A stretch of 64,000 nt of DNA, from positions 31,511,255 to 31,575,254 of the forward strand of contig NC_135377.1 of the NCBI RefSeq assembly GCF_049243985.1, in the 5' to 3' direction. Shown here one piece after another: positions 23,060 through 34,750 of this stretch (position 1 is the first letter of the stretch; each line of letters begins with the position of its first letter). The stretch is from Paroedura picta. Its lineage: Eukaryota > Chordata > Lepidosauria > Squamata > Gekkonidae. Below the pieces are notes generated by a model. The model saw only the letters and a list, made by a program, of their open reading frames with translations, was not told where the DNA came from and made no database searches. A program made the translations under genes and the position numbers.

Positions 23060-23169
23060 CCCCCTTTGTGGGCGTGGCTGGAAGGAAGGGCAGCACCATC
23101 CTTCCAGGAGCAGAGGGGGAGGCGGCAGAAGCCCCGCCCTCGTTTGCGGGGGCGGGGCCGGCGGCGAAG
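23060..23169 (+). promoter_or_regulatory. LACTB2 promoter GC boxes
   Basis: A GC-rich block directly upstream of the LACTB2 start with GC boxes at 23146-23161 (GCGGGGGCGGGGCCGG) and CCCCGCCC near 23132. No TATA box is visible, as is usual for a housekeeping promoter. The modest CpG island runs to about 23420. Confidence 0.6.
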
Positions 23170-23291
23170 ATGGTGTCTGTGCTGCCGCGGGTGGAGAGGT
23201 TGTCGTCTCGGGTGATCCGCGTGCTGGGCTGTAACCCGGGGCCCATGACCCTGCAGGGCACCAACACCTATTTGGTGGGCACCGGGCCCAG
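23170..23291 (+). CDS. LACTB2: LACTB2 coding exon 1
   Basis: 122 bases, residues 1-40 plus two bases; includes [21 protein letters not shown], nearly identical to mammals. Donor CCCAG/GTAGGG. Confidence 0.95.
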
Positions 23292-26200
23292 GTAGGGCGC
23301 CACAGCGGCCTCCGGACAGGGCTGGGGCGGGCTTTCCCCTTCCACTGCGCGGGGAGGATTCGAGCCACGATCACTCTCGGGAAACGAGGGCCGGGCCGGG
23401 AGGAGAGACGAACTGCTGCTCCTTGGCTGGCTTTTAATAAGAGCAAGGCAGGCAGCACTTCGTCAGGGGCAGATTTTCATGTCCCCCGGCGCACCTGTCG
23501 TGTCTCACGCGACTTTGAAAGGCGCTGGAGCCCTGGCTGCTAGGAGGGCCGAGAAGACTGCGGAAAATAAGTCTGTAAAGGATGGCAAATAAACCTGTAT
23601 ATATTTTGTTCTACTTGGGGCGGGGGAACATTTGGGTCCTCGTCGAGCAGCACTCAGCCTCTCAAGTGCCCTGTTTTCTGCACCTGGCCTTTCACAGCTG
23701 AGTTGCTTTGTGCTGCTTCTCCCTTATATGCGCCGCCAGACATGCTCAGAAACGGGATGAATACGTCCTCCCTCTCTCCCCGACAGTCTTATGAGGTCTC
23801 AATATGTTTTCGCCTTGTGTAGGTTTCTCTTTCTGAGGAAGTGTGTGCCTGCACGCAAAAGCTGTCTTGTTGGTCTTAAAGGGGCCACTAGACTCTAATT
23901 CTGTTGTACTCTTTCCCCCATCACTTTTGAATGCATATGATACTGTTCCCTTTTCCCTTAAGGCCTGAGGTCCACAAATAATCTCCCTTCAAATTATGCA
24001 CTCTGGTTCTGACAAACTAGTTTTATTATCATCCTCCCACTGTTGCTGATCTTTATTATTATTTCCTTTCCCAAATTGTACTTTCTTAGGTGCACTGTGT
24101 ATGTGATCCAAAAATTGTCAAATCACATTTTTAAAGGGTGGTGTGTGTGTGTGCTTTTTACAGAGATATTGTAATGTCCTGGAGTAAGGAAATTCTTGAC
24201 TGTTAATATGGACCAAAGGTTGATTGCCAGCTGGTTTTCTATTAAGCGTACATTGGCTGTGTTACTTATAATCTATCCCTTGGGGTGGGATCTGCCTTTA
24301 ATACAGAAGGATCCTTATTGATACAGGGGAGCCAGCTGTTCCTGAATACATTGGCTGTTTGAAACAAGCACTCACAGAATTCAGTGTCTCAATCCAGGAA
24401 ATTTTGGTGACTCACTGGCATCATGACCACACTGGAGGCATACCTGATATCTGTAAAAGCATCCCAAGTTGTAAGTACATCAATGTGACAATGAGTTGAA
24501 GGGCTGGTTAGAACAGAAGAAAAAACAACGATGCTGTTTTTTTCATGTATTCCAAATGCAGCACACTAAAAATACTCAAACATTGATCAGCCTCAGTATT
24601 GTCCCTTCCCATGTGATTCAGGTAGGCAGTCTGCCTTTCTTAAAAAGAGGCATGTATGAGATGCTGGTGTGTCTCTTTTAAAAAAAAATAATCAGTCCCA
24701 CTCTTTCTATCTTGTTTCCTTTTTAATTTCTTAGCAAAGTTGCAGATGAATAAGTGAGGAGCTGAATAAGCACTAACCAATGGGCTTCTTCCACATCTCT
24801 GTTTTCCCCAATCAGACTGAAAGCCTATAGAAGAGGGGCAGGAGGAAGAGCTAAGAAATAAAACTATATTTTTAGAATTCTGCAAAACTCAGTTTATTCT
24901 TTTGTTTTTTAAGTTACATCTGTCTTCTAATGCCTCAAAAACAGGTTTGCACTGTTGCATAGGAGATAGAAATCTAACTGCTGGATTCTTGCAAGCCATG
25001 CATCTTCAGGGGTGCATATACAAAGACTGCAAATTGAGGCAGTAGTAAGGATGGCTCAGTGCATACTTGAGGTCACTCCTGTAGTCTTACACAAACAGAA
25101 ACCCAGAAATCTACTGTTACAGCAACTTTCTACATAAGAGTTGCTTGTGGCCCGTAGAGAGTTATCTGCATGGGACTTTAAGAACAAAAGAAGAGCTTGG
25201 CTGGTCCATCTAGTCCAGCATCCTATCTCACACAGTGGCCAACCAGTTCCTCTGGAGGATCAACATCACAACATAGAGGCCAAATCTTCCTCTGCTGTTG
25301 TTTCCTGGCAATTACAGTTTCTGCACTGGAGGCTCTGCACTGGACTACAGGCTAGAGTTTGAACCAAGGCAGGTTGCCCAGCCTCTTCCTGCCCTTGCAT
25401 GGGGGAACATTTAGCCTGGTGCACCTCATCCACGCCAGATTTGTGTTACCACACAGGAGCTGAAGCAGTGAAGTTCCCAGTGTAGAAATGGTCACTGGGA
25501 TTCAGAGACTTCCACTTTTTGCAATAAAAAAGCAGAACGTTGCCATACACAGGGGAATATATGTTTGCAAAGTTTGCCTTCCATTACAAGAGAACAAAAC
25601 ATAATAAACATAAACTTGCATCTGAGCAATATCCTGGGAGTAGAACAGGAAATCAAGTTATTTTCTTGTTCTGATGCTAAGCTAAACGTTGTGAGCAATG
25701 TTTTATTGTTGTCCCCTTAACTGTGCAGCTGATACATGAAATATCCGTATTCCACTCCAAAGGTTTTTGTGGATGGAAACTATACATACATATGTAATAT
25801 TAATATATAAATATCCTAAATGAAAGCCAGCATCATTCCTTCAAAATATAAAGCACGTTTCTACATTTTCAGTTTCCATGTTTAAGTGTGGTTTCTTCTT
25901 CTAGAAATATTTCTAAAATATTGCACTGTACCATGAGGGAAGAGTAGCATAAGATTCTAATCTTTTAATAAATAAATATGGTGTGAAATTTATTCTTTTT
26001 TTAACAAAACAGCTTCTGAATATCGCATAAGTAAACTTCCCCGTAACCCACATCAAGAAGAAGTAATAGGAGAAAAAAAGCAAACGTATTCATACCTGAA
26101 AGATGGAGATGTTGTCAAGACAGATGGTGCTACTCTCAGGTAAATGTTAATTTTGTACATTGACTAGTATCTATGTGCAGTCTCATGTGGAATTCTTTTT

Positions 26201-29200
26201 AAAAACTGGTGAGTTGCTACTACAAAACCATATGGGTACAGGCAGAGATGGACTGACCACTCATTCATCCTCTCATGACCATGCAGAATATCGCAACTTG
26301 ATTTTATATTGTCCTGGTCTCTCATATAAATATGAGAGTTTCAGTTACTCAGATTACTTTTGATTGTTTAGTATGTGCTGCTTCCTTTCTATAAATGGTT
26401 AAACTATAGATTCTGTTCTGCAGGATATATTATTTTTATAGAATATTTTTCATGCCATCAAACTGATGCTTGAGAAATTTGGCAGATGCTTGAGAAATTT
26501 GAATTGTCTCTCTCTCTCTCTCTCTTTTTTTTTTTTTGTAGAGTGTTGTATACACCTGGACATACAGATGATCACATGGCTTTAGAACTCATAGAAGAAA
26601 ATGCTATCTTTTCTGGTGATTGTATTTTAGGAGAAGGGACAGCAGTGTTTGAAGACCTTTATGATTATATGAAATCGCTGGAAAAGCTACTGGAAATGAA
26701 AACTGATTTAATATACCCTGGTTAGTATTGTATTTGATTAGAATAATTATTAAACCAACAGTTCTTGTGCTCGACTTGTAAATTCTTCCTTGCCAAGGCC
26801 AAAATTCCTGATGTCTTGTATGTTCCCAGTGCCCACTGGATCATTTCTACAGCTCCTTGCTGATCAATGGATATTTGTAGCATGTCATAACAGGTACGGG
26901 GATTTGTTTATTTATTGTATGGCATATGTGTAATATAGCCAGGAGATTCCAAGATTGTCTTTCTGCCAGGCAAAACATGTTTGGAGGTAGTTTGCCATTG
27001 CCTCCTCCCATGTCACAACCCTGGTGTTGGAGTCACCCTTCCAAGTACTAGCCTGGGCTGATCCTCCTTAGCTTCTGAGATCTGATAGGATCAGGCTTGC
27101 CTGAGATATCCAGGTTAGGCAGGTATGGGGAGCCTTCCTGTCTTGGTGTACAAGGAATTCTTTTAATACCCTCCTGTTCAGACTGGAACTCTATTATCTT
27201 AGAACAAATGACACTGCATTTGCCTCCTTAAAGTGTTTTGCACATAACTAGTTTTCAACTTTCGTTTGAAACCTAAGTCCTATCTAAAATTATTCTATGG
27301 ATACTTAAAAAAAATAAGTGACAGACAAAAATAGGGAATGTGTTGCATGCGGCTGTTAAAATATTTTAAATGATAAGCACACGTATGGACTAGTTTGCTT
27401 TTTTTGATAAACATTCCTATTGTTTTGACCTTGTGAAATTTGCTGACAATCTAGAATAGGCTGCAGTGCATGAAGTTTGAACAAAACATGTTGAATATGA
27501 GACACATGCTACATGGATTTTTATAATGGGTAGAAAAAGGCCAGGTGAGGAAGTGTGCTTGCCCTGCCTAGACAGTAGCTGGTTGCTGAACAATCTGCTA
27601 GGAATCTTTGATGCCTCCATTTCACTGGAGGCTCAGGTCACCAGGAAAACGCAACTGGCACTTTTTCATCTTCACCAAACTACTGGTGCCCTACCTAACC
27701 CTAGCCCCAGTGATCCACACAACCATCACCTCCAGGCTAAATTACTGTACACAGGCCTGCTCCTGATCTGGAAACTACAATTGGTCCTCACTAGAACAGC
27801 TTGGAGGGCCCATATCCAGTCCTTAAGCAGCTGCACTGACTTCCAGTTGAATTCCAGATTAGGTTCAAGGTTTTGGTATTAACCTTTAAGGTCATTTGTG
27901 GTTTGGGTCCAGTGTATCTGAAGGACTGCCTGACTGACTATGCCCCCCCCCCCCGAAGAGCACTTCATTCGGCCAATTCTAATAGGCTGGTGATCCCAGG
28001 CCATAGAGGTGTGTTTGGTCTCAACCAGGGCCTTTTCTGTCCTGGCCCCTACCTGGTGGAATGAGCTCCTAGAAGAGTTGAGGGCCTTGTAGTAGTTCAG
28101 TCCTGCAGTCCCTGCAAGATGGAGCTCTTCTGTCAGGTGTTTGGTTGGGGCCAATGAGGATTTAACATCTACCCCTCCGAATAAATACACCCCACTCAAT
28201 TTGAGAAGTGATTATCGCCCTCTCCCAATCATGCTTTTCATTTTAAAGAAACAGTCAATGATTACTTGATTTTTGAATTAAGGTAAGGTTTGCCTCTGTA
28301 ACTACCTAAGTTGTGAGAACTGATTTGACCACAAGAGGGCATATGTTTTTCCATATTGAACAAAACATTTCTATTCTGAATTCAGTAAAGATTAATTTTT
28401 ATCTTATATTTTATAATACCAACTCCATTGGTGTAAAGACCTTGTATGCTCTATAACTATATTAAAAGCTTGCATTTAAACTTTGTGCTCTGTATAGCAG
28501 TGGAAACTGCTTCCTATGGAATGAAGCTGATAATGCTTATGAATTCCCTTATGCTGTACTACAAAATGAAGGAGTAGATCATATGTGATAGCCTTGCCAC
28601 CTCTTTCTTTTGGGCCTTAAGTGAAGGATTTCACTATATGTGTGTGTTAGGAAAAATACTCTTCAAAAATGCTGTTCATCCGTGTGACAGTGATTTGTAA
28701 ACCTGTCTTGTGTAACTTTTTTCCATAGGACATGGCCCAGTTATAAATGAGGCACGAGCTAAAATCCAAGAATATATTTCTCACAGGAATGCACGTGAAA
28801 AGCAAATCTTGAATAGCCTGAAAGAGAATACTGGGAAGTCTCTCACAGCCGAAGAACTTGTGAAAATCATATACAAGGTATTTTTCTGGGTGACAAACAG
28901 TTTAGGACTGGATTTCCCGACTCTACTGAAGTGGAAGTGCTTATTTCATAAGAAACAGTTTTTATGATGAAATATGCAACTTTTACAGCATCACTACAGC
29001 AAGGCAGGTTAGTAGGGCAGCTGCTTTCTTTTTGCAGGACATGATTTTATTAATTCTTCCAAACCAAATTATTTTTGGTGACTTAATTATTGGTCTTCTT
29101 TTACTCAAGTATATTAAAACATTAAAATTGAAAAATCCTTCAGCGATATCTTGCTTGTTGGCCGTAGATTAAAAGTTTCAGAATTGCAAAATGGGAACTT

Positions 29201-32200
29201 GGAACACAAACATTAACGTTATCTTTGCCACATGTTTCTGCTGGGCAATCACCAAAAACTTTTAGTATTAGCTTTTCTTCATATGGTCCACTTTTCCCAT
29301 TAGTGAAACAAGCTCCACTGAAATAATATGATAATAGTGATAAATATTATGTGCAAAAGAAATGAAAAATAGAAGCTATATATCCTCCCTACACAGCAAG
29401 GCTGTAGGTAGGTGATTCACAGGTGTTAATAAATTAATTCCATAGTATACTACCTCACCATAATTTATGGGATGTGTAATCAGCTACATTAATACAAGGC
29501 ATGGAGTTCTAGCCATCATAGATGAGTGGGAAGGACTTTATTATTATAAGAAATAATTCCAGTAGGGTAGCTGTGTTAGTGTATAGAAAAATAAAACAGA
29601 AATCCAGTGGTATTTTAAAGTCTTAACAATTTTTTCAGCATGAGTTCTCAAGAGTCACAGAGTACTTCTACTGAAGAAGTGGCCTTTGACTCATGAAAGC
29701 TCATGCTGGAATAAAAGTTGCTAGTCTTTAAGATTCCATTGGAGTTTTGTTTTAGTTTTATAATGAATACACCAGCAGAATTATTGAACATCGGGATATA
29801 AGGGAAAGACATACAATTGCAAAACATATTATCCATCTAAGATGAAGGTCAGGAATGAGAACAAGAAGCCCGACGACTGCAATAAGAAGTTTAAGTTTGC
29901 ACGCAGAAGGGCTTCTAACATACTAAGCTGGATCCATACTAAATTGGTAATTTCTACCAGTGCCCCCCCTCCATGTCATTCCTCAGAGATCTTTATCCCC
30001 CAAGAGCAGCATTTTATGGAGATATGTAAGCTGTGTTGAGGGGGCAGAGGCAGGAAAACTCCATTTGGAAAATGTAGTCTAGATCTAACCCATACAATGA
30101 AAGGAAGAAAACTATAGTGGTAACATCACAAAAGGGATATTTAATGCTGTGAGATAAAGAATAATAGAACTTTATCATTCCAAGATAAGAGACAAAAGAG
30201 CAGTAGGTCCTAGAATCCAGAAAGCCATGAAGTTTCTTTTCTCAGTGACTTTACAGCTTTTGAAACAGGGCAGAGGGTGGAGATTTGTAATAAGTAGTTA
30301 ATGATCTGGCATAGAAATCAGTTATTCGAAGGCAGGGGTGGACATGCCCATTGAGCTTACACAGTGTGAACTGATACAGGTCTTTAGATTCCAGCCACTT
30401 ATAGCAGTGGTCCCTAACCTGCGGGCCGCGGCCCGGCGCCAGGCCGCAAAGGCCTCTGCACCTGGCCGCAGCTCCTCCTTCCCTCCCCCCCCAAAGCGAG
30501 AAGCTCGCCAGGCCGCGAGCAAATCGGCCGCCAAAGCGGCCGATTAGCTCGCGGCCCAGCAAGCTTCTCACTTCAGGAGGGGAGGGAAGAGAAGCTTGCC
30601 GAGCCGCAAGCTAATCGGCCGCTTTGGCGGCCGATTTGCTCGCGGCCTGGCAAGCTTCTCGCTTTAGCGGCCGATTTGCTCGCGGCCCAGAGGGGCCGGG
30701 AGGGGAAGCTGCAGCCACTGGCATGGCGGCGGCGCAAACGCGCGTGCACGGACTACCGCGCACACGCGTTTGTGCCCCTGCCGGGCGCAAACACACATGT
30801 GCGGCAGTCCGCGCGTGCGCGGGCCCCCGAGCCGCCCTCTGCTCGGCAGCGGTCCGTGGCAAGCGGAAGCTTGCCGACCGCTGACTTATAGGGATACTAC
30901 CTCTCCGTCTTTTTTGTGAAGTACTCAAAAACACTTTACTTTGCTGAACTATTGCTTAGTTCTGTTCTTATCACTAGAGTGTGTTTTTGAAATCCCTGCT
31001 GCAGTGACATTAATAGGATGCCTTATTAGTTTATTTGAAAGTTTTATCCCACCTTTTAATATAATGTATCCCCCAAGGTGGCTTTTAGAATAAAACTGCT
31101 TTATAAAAATCACTGCATTTGTTTAATTTAGGGGATGCGTATACCCTACCTTTCTCAACCCAGCCCCAACATAGGTTAATTAATAAACAGGAATAGGTTA
31201 AGTCAAAGCCCATTCGGGCTGCCTGCCAGCTCCTTTAAATCATTCTGTTTTACAGTCTCCCCAGAAAGCCACTGCCTCATTCCTTCTGGCAGGTTGTTCC
31301 TTAAGTGTGCAGTGGCAGCAGAAAAGGCCCGGGCCTTGACCATTATAGATCATAGGCCTAAGAATGAAGAGACTTCTTGGAGACCGTTCTAAGGAACGTA
31401 ACTGCCACATAAGTTCATATGGGGAAAGATGGTCCTTCTCTATTCACATCAGACAGTGACAAAAGCCTACTTGTATGTTTGAAATATTGCCATTAAATGC
31501 ATAATTGTATGTTGTTTCTATGTAGGACACACCTGAGCACTTGCATAAAGCAGCAGAAATTAATCTTACACACCACTTGAAAAAACTAGAAAAAGAAGGG
31601 AAAGTTTGTAAGTAGTTTTGTCCTTCATATGCACCTGTTGCGTTCTAAAGGCATATTACTTTACAAGGTTGTTCGCATGTGTGTTTTCTCTGTGATAAGG
31701 AATACTAAAAAAAAAACAGGGTTTTCCTTGGCTAGGTAAATGATCTTAGGACCTAGAGTTACTATTAAGGGTGTTACGTTTATTTATTTACTACATTTTT
31801 ATCCTGCCTTTCCTCCAAGAAGCTTAGAACAACATACATCTCCCGTCATCCATTTTATCTTCACAAGAACCCTGTGAGGTAGATTAGATAGACAAAATGT
31901 GATTCAAACCTGTGTGTTTTAGATATTGGTCGAATGCTTTAATCATTAAACCAAGCCACAAAATAACACCCCCAGGAGAGCTAAATTAATGTGTCGAATG
32001 CAGCCTTTTTCAACCTTTTGACTGTGGAGGTACCATTGAGATATTTTCCAGGTTTTGAGGTTCCAGGAAGTGATGCCAGCTAGCCATTTCTCCCTGCACA
32101 CCCCCTCAAAGTGAGAGGAACCTTGATTGGCAAAAGTTTAAATGGACAGAGCCCTCCTTCCCATCCCCTCCAGGCCCATTATTGGCCACTTTAGTAGGGG

Positions 32201-33369
32201 ACAGGTCAAACTGCTCAAATACGGGTAGAATGTTTTTATTAAAAAAAACCTTTTTCTTTCTTCTTCACTAAGAGCCAGAAATTACAGACACAAGGTGGGA
32301 GGGGCTCTCCCCAACCGCCATTTTGAAAAACCCCACACCGCAGTACCATTGAGGGGAGGTGCCTCTGCAGTACCATGTGGTACTATAGTCTGAAACCCTG
32401 GTCTAATGAATATGTAAATTTCACTTGCCTACTCATGCTCAGGGTGTCTTGTATTAAAGCCATTTCAAGTGTTTTGAATGTAGAAAGTGTTTTTTTTAAT
32501 CTGTGCAGCACAAAGAGTGGTGCCAAGTTTGGATCTTAACTATTTCTACAGATGTTGCAGGATAAGCCATAGATACATGAAATCCTAATCATGACTCAAA
32601 TTAGCTCTTCCTGGGTAACACCTCCCAATCCTCTACCTATATATAATGGTTGGTGACTTCTATTTCAATGTATCTGATGAAGTGTGCATGTATGTGAAAT
32701 CCTATACCCTGAATAAAACTTGGTTGGTAGGTCTTGGGTTCTTCTGGACTCAGACTTTATTCTCCTAATGAAGTGGAATTTGTTAAATTTTAGACAACTT
32801 TAACAGTAAGAATTATTTCATACTACTTTATCCATTATGTAAAAATATTTTAGCCATAGAACGCACATGACAGATAAAGGGATCACCTTTAATCACACAG
32901 TTGTTATACAATACTGGCCTAGGAAATGCCCACGGTAATTAGTGATTTGGGCATACCTCTCAACTACTTGGTCACTTTCAACATTAATTTGTTATGGATT
33001 TGTGTTAACATAGGGGGAAAGTTCTCACAAGGATCACTGAATCCTTTTAAAAAACGTTTAAAATCATAGAATAAAGAGTGTTGCTGGAAAATACTTAACA
33101 CTGAAGTACTTACACATAAACATTCAATAGCAAATTAATGGATTCTGGTATTATTTGTGACGTTTCTCCTTGGTCATTTTAAAAACAAAGCAGTTGAGGG
33201 TTCTAAAGTTACCTGCTGCTTAAGACTTATGTTTGCATGGAGATTTTGTGCAAGAAAGTAAACAAGTTTAAGTAATAAGAGATTGGGGGCACCTTGCTTA
33301 GTCATCCTGTTTTTCTTTCTTACAGCATATGAAAATACACCCAATGTGAGGTGGAAAAGCAGTCTATAA
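23170..33369 (+). CDS. LACTB2: Endoribonuclease LACTB2, spliced gene (7 coding exons)
   Basis: LACTB2 is a metallo-beta-lactamase-fold endoribonuclease of mitochondria that cuts single-stranded RNA. Coding exons are 23170-23291, 24307-24470, 26013-26139, 26542-26720, 28729-28877, 31526-31607 and 33326-33369; all phases agree and the total is 288 codons, the human length. The protein starts [21 protein letters not shown]. The zinc-binding motif H-W-H-H-D-H falls at residues 77-82; [19 protein letters not shown] and PGHGPV supply the other ligands. The C-terminal helical segment ends [18 protein letters not shown], more diverged than the rest. The first ATG sits right after the GC boxes and aligns with the human start. 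Weak ATTAAA at 33510-33515 may be its poly(A) signal. No break is seen. Confidence 0.96.
23840..23920 (+). repeat. 'CAGAGTCCAGT'-family repeat fragment
   Basis: Reads GTCTTGTTGGTCTTAAAGGG then CCACTAGACTCTAATTCTG, a diverged forward copy in LACTB2 intron 1. The rest of intron 1 (23292-24306) shows only a short GT repeat near 24142. Confidence 0.5.
24307..24470 (+). CDS. LACTB2: LACTB2 coding exon 2
   Basis: 164 bases from ATACAG/AAGG to CAAGTT/GTAAGT. Encodes RILIDTGEP and the zinc site [11 protein letters not shown]. Confidence 0.95.
24471..26012 (+). other. LACTB2 intron 2
   Basis: 1.5-kb intron. A diverged reptilian repeat with CTAGTCCAGCATCCTATCTC lies at about 25195-25440; otherwise AT-rich with nothing recognisable. 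Confidence 0.6.
26013..26139 (+). CDS. LACTB2: LACTB2 coding exon 3
   Basis: 127 bases from AAACAG/CTTC to CTCAG/GTAAAT. Encodes [16 protein letters not shown] to [14 protein letters not shown]. Confidence 0.95.
26542..26720 (+). CDS. LACTB2: LACTB2 coding exon 4
   Basis: 179 bases. The acceptor follows a TC microsatellite and a long T tract ending TGTAG. Encodes [13 protein letters not shown] and [20 protein letters not shown]. Confidence 0.95.
26930..27140 (-). repeat. 5S-rRNA-derived SINE
   Basis: The minus strand reads AGATCTCAGAAGCTAAGGAG and GGCTAGTACTTGGAAGGGTG, matching the internal promoter half of vertebrate 5S rRNA (GATCTCGGAAGCTAAGCAGG, GGTTAGTACTTGGATGGGAG), followed by GGCAATGGCAAACTACCTC, a typical squamate SINE body. 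It is a SINE3-like element in LACTB2 intron 4, not a working 5S gene, since the 5S end is lost and bases have changed. Confidence 0.75.
27540..28200 (+). repeat. L2-type LINE fragment (end of reverse transcriptase and 3' end)
   Basis: Translated pieces such as [24 protein letters not shown] and [11 protein letters not shown] match the conserved end of L2-clade reverse transcriptases, though frames change within it. It also holds CCTTTTCTGTCCTGGCCCC and GATGGAGCTCTTCTGTCAGG near the 3' end. In LACTB2 intron 4. Confidence 0.7.
28729..28877 (+). CDS. LACTB2: LACTB2 coding exon 5
   Basis: 149 bases, CATAG/GACATGG to TACAAG/GTATTT. Encodes [20 protein letters not shown] to EELVKIIYK. Confidence 0.95.
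29545..29760 (-). repeat. Interspersed repeat related to the 'CAGAGTCCAGT' family
   Basis: Contains GTAGGGTAGCTGTGTTAGTG, AATCCAGTGGTATTTTAAAG and, inverted, CTCATGCTGGAATAAAAGTT; it looks like a fold-back of two related halves. In LACTB2 intron 5. Confidence 0.5.
30405..30883. mobile_element. 479-bp non-autonomous hAT element
   Basis: Ends CAGTGGTCCCTAACC and GGTC-like CGACCGCTG are imperfect inverted repeats; exact 8-bp duplicates ACTTATAG at 30397-30404 and 30884-30891 are the hAT signature. The inside is GC-rich with a large inverted repeat (about 30498-30662) and a second (around 30730-30775). It encodes no transposase. It lies in LACTB2 intron 5. The high CpG content suggests a fairly recent insertion. 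Confidence 0.88.
31000..31450. repeat. Old unassigned interspersed repeats
   Basis: TTATCCCACCTTTTAATAT and CCCCAAGGTGGCTTTTAGAA near the start and GAAAAGGCCCGGGCCTTGAC further on are phrases of reptilian LINE-derived repeats, too eroded to classify. Confidence 0.4.
31526..31607 (+). CDS. LACTB2: LACTB2 coding exon 6
   Basis: 82 bases, TGTAG/GACACACC to AAAGTTT/GTAAGT. Encodes [20 protein letters not shown]. Too short to stand out as a free open frame. Confidence 0.93.
31608..33325 (+). other. LACTB2 intron 6
   Basis: 1.7-kb intron with an old SINE at 31785-31965 and a 'CAGAGTCCAGT'-family piece at 32640-32765. The rest has no supported feature. Confidence 0.7.
31785..31965 (-). repeat. Old tRNA-type SINE
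   Basis: Holds AACCCTGTGAGGTAGATTAG and a head resembling CTTTAATCATTAAACCAAG. More diverged than family B. A related fragment is at 38190-38275. Confidence 0.45.
33326..33369 (+). CDS. LACTB2: LACTB2 coding exon 7 with stop
   Basis: 44 bases after acceptor TTCTTACAG. Encodes [14 protein letters not shown] and TAA; phase and the RWKSSL/KWKAHL ending match the human C-terminus. Found only by looking for that ending. Confidence 0.88.
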
Positions 33370-34750
33370 ATATGATGCACAAGCATGGCAATGGTGTCCA
33401 AATGCTTCTCTATTTTGTGAAATTTCAAAGCTCTTAAATCACCTTGTTGGTGTAAAGCTATAAAAATGCTTAAATATATTGTTAAAGATTTATTTTGTTG
33501 TAGAGAATAATTAAAGCTAAATGAAATGACTAGATAAATAGGAGAATTACTGTGTTTTCTTTGAAGTATCAATATTACATGGATAGCAAATTAATAATAT
33601 AGTAAAAGCCTTGTTATCTAGCACTTGATTTTCCAGAATGATCACTTAACTAGCATCACAGGTGGTGATCTCCACCTTCAGCCACCATACCTTTGGGTGC
33701 CTACGTTCTACCCCTACCTCTCTAGTCACCCAGCTGGGCTTTTGACACCTTGGCCTTGGTAGCTGATTTGATTCGCTGGTGCCGCCTTCCCTCTCAGTCA
33801 GCCTCAAGCTGCCTCTGCCAGAGAATGCCTGAGCCATGACCATTTATGCACTGGGAACTTCACTGCCCCAGCTCCCGTGCAGCAGCACAAATTGGGGGCG
33901 GGTGAGGTGCACCAGGCCAAATGCTTCCCTGTGTGGATGCAGGAAGAGGTGGGGCAACCTGCCATGACTAAAACTCCAACCTGCAGCCTGGCATGAAACC
34001 TCCAGTGCATAAACAGTCCATCTGGCACACTTCATTAAGGAGCAACCCCCATTTTCTGCAACTGTCAGATAAGTTCCTTAAGAACTGCCACTGCTATTCT
34101 AGAACACTTTAGAATCAGTTTACTGCTTAAATCCTGTAGTATGGGAAGTAAGTGCTACTGCTTGAGATTGTGCATATATGTGTAAAAAGTAGTGGCAGCA
34201 TTATGATTTAAGTTCCATAACAACCCAAATTCAGCAAATTTCATTTACTGTGACTGCTTCTGCAGAGAATTGGTTCTTAGAAAGTAGTGAAGAAATGTGA
34301 CCAAAGGATTTGATCTGTCTACATTATATTATAATTATCTGCTACTCTGTATGCTCTCTTATTGATATGAGCGGATTGTGAGGGAGCAAAGAACAGCTAA
34401 AACAACATGAAACCATGCATTAAAAGGTATTTCACTAAACTTACAAGGGAATGTTTCTTAAGATGTTTTTTTTTTTTTTAATGCTGGGCTTTCATAACTG
34501 ATGTCACCTGTGTGAAGCACTCTACCATTATCCCCACATTTTCTTTCTTAAAAGCACAGTGTGTACTGAATTGTAGGGACGGGGGATCTGGTGGCGGTGA
34601 GTTTTTGCTAGCGATTGCTATAATGCAGCCCTTTGTTAATATTCCATCTTGGAAACGGGTGCCCAAGGGTGTTTGTAACTTGCCATGCGTATCTCTCTAA
34701 TGAAAAGCTTGCCAATTGTCACTGGGGTCGCAAACAAAGGATCACCTTTA
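33370..34750 (+). other. LACTB2 3' UTR and intergenic spacer
   Basis: The 3' UTR begins here; ATTAAA at 33510-33515 is the first candidate poly(A) signal, but the true end is unclear. A GC-rich stretch at 33650-34035 carries no conserved frame. No further gene up to the TRAM1 CpG island. Confidence 0.45.

Noticed and set aside
22850-23458. Minus-strand 202-codon frame across LACTB2 exon 1
   Set aside because: Antisense shadow of a conserved exon plus repeat sequence; proline-rich and without known domains.
26930-27140. Possible 5S rRNA gene
   Set aside because: Only part of the 5S sequence is present, with substitutions, and it is joined to a SINE body.
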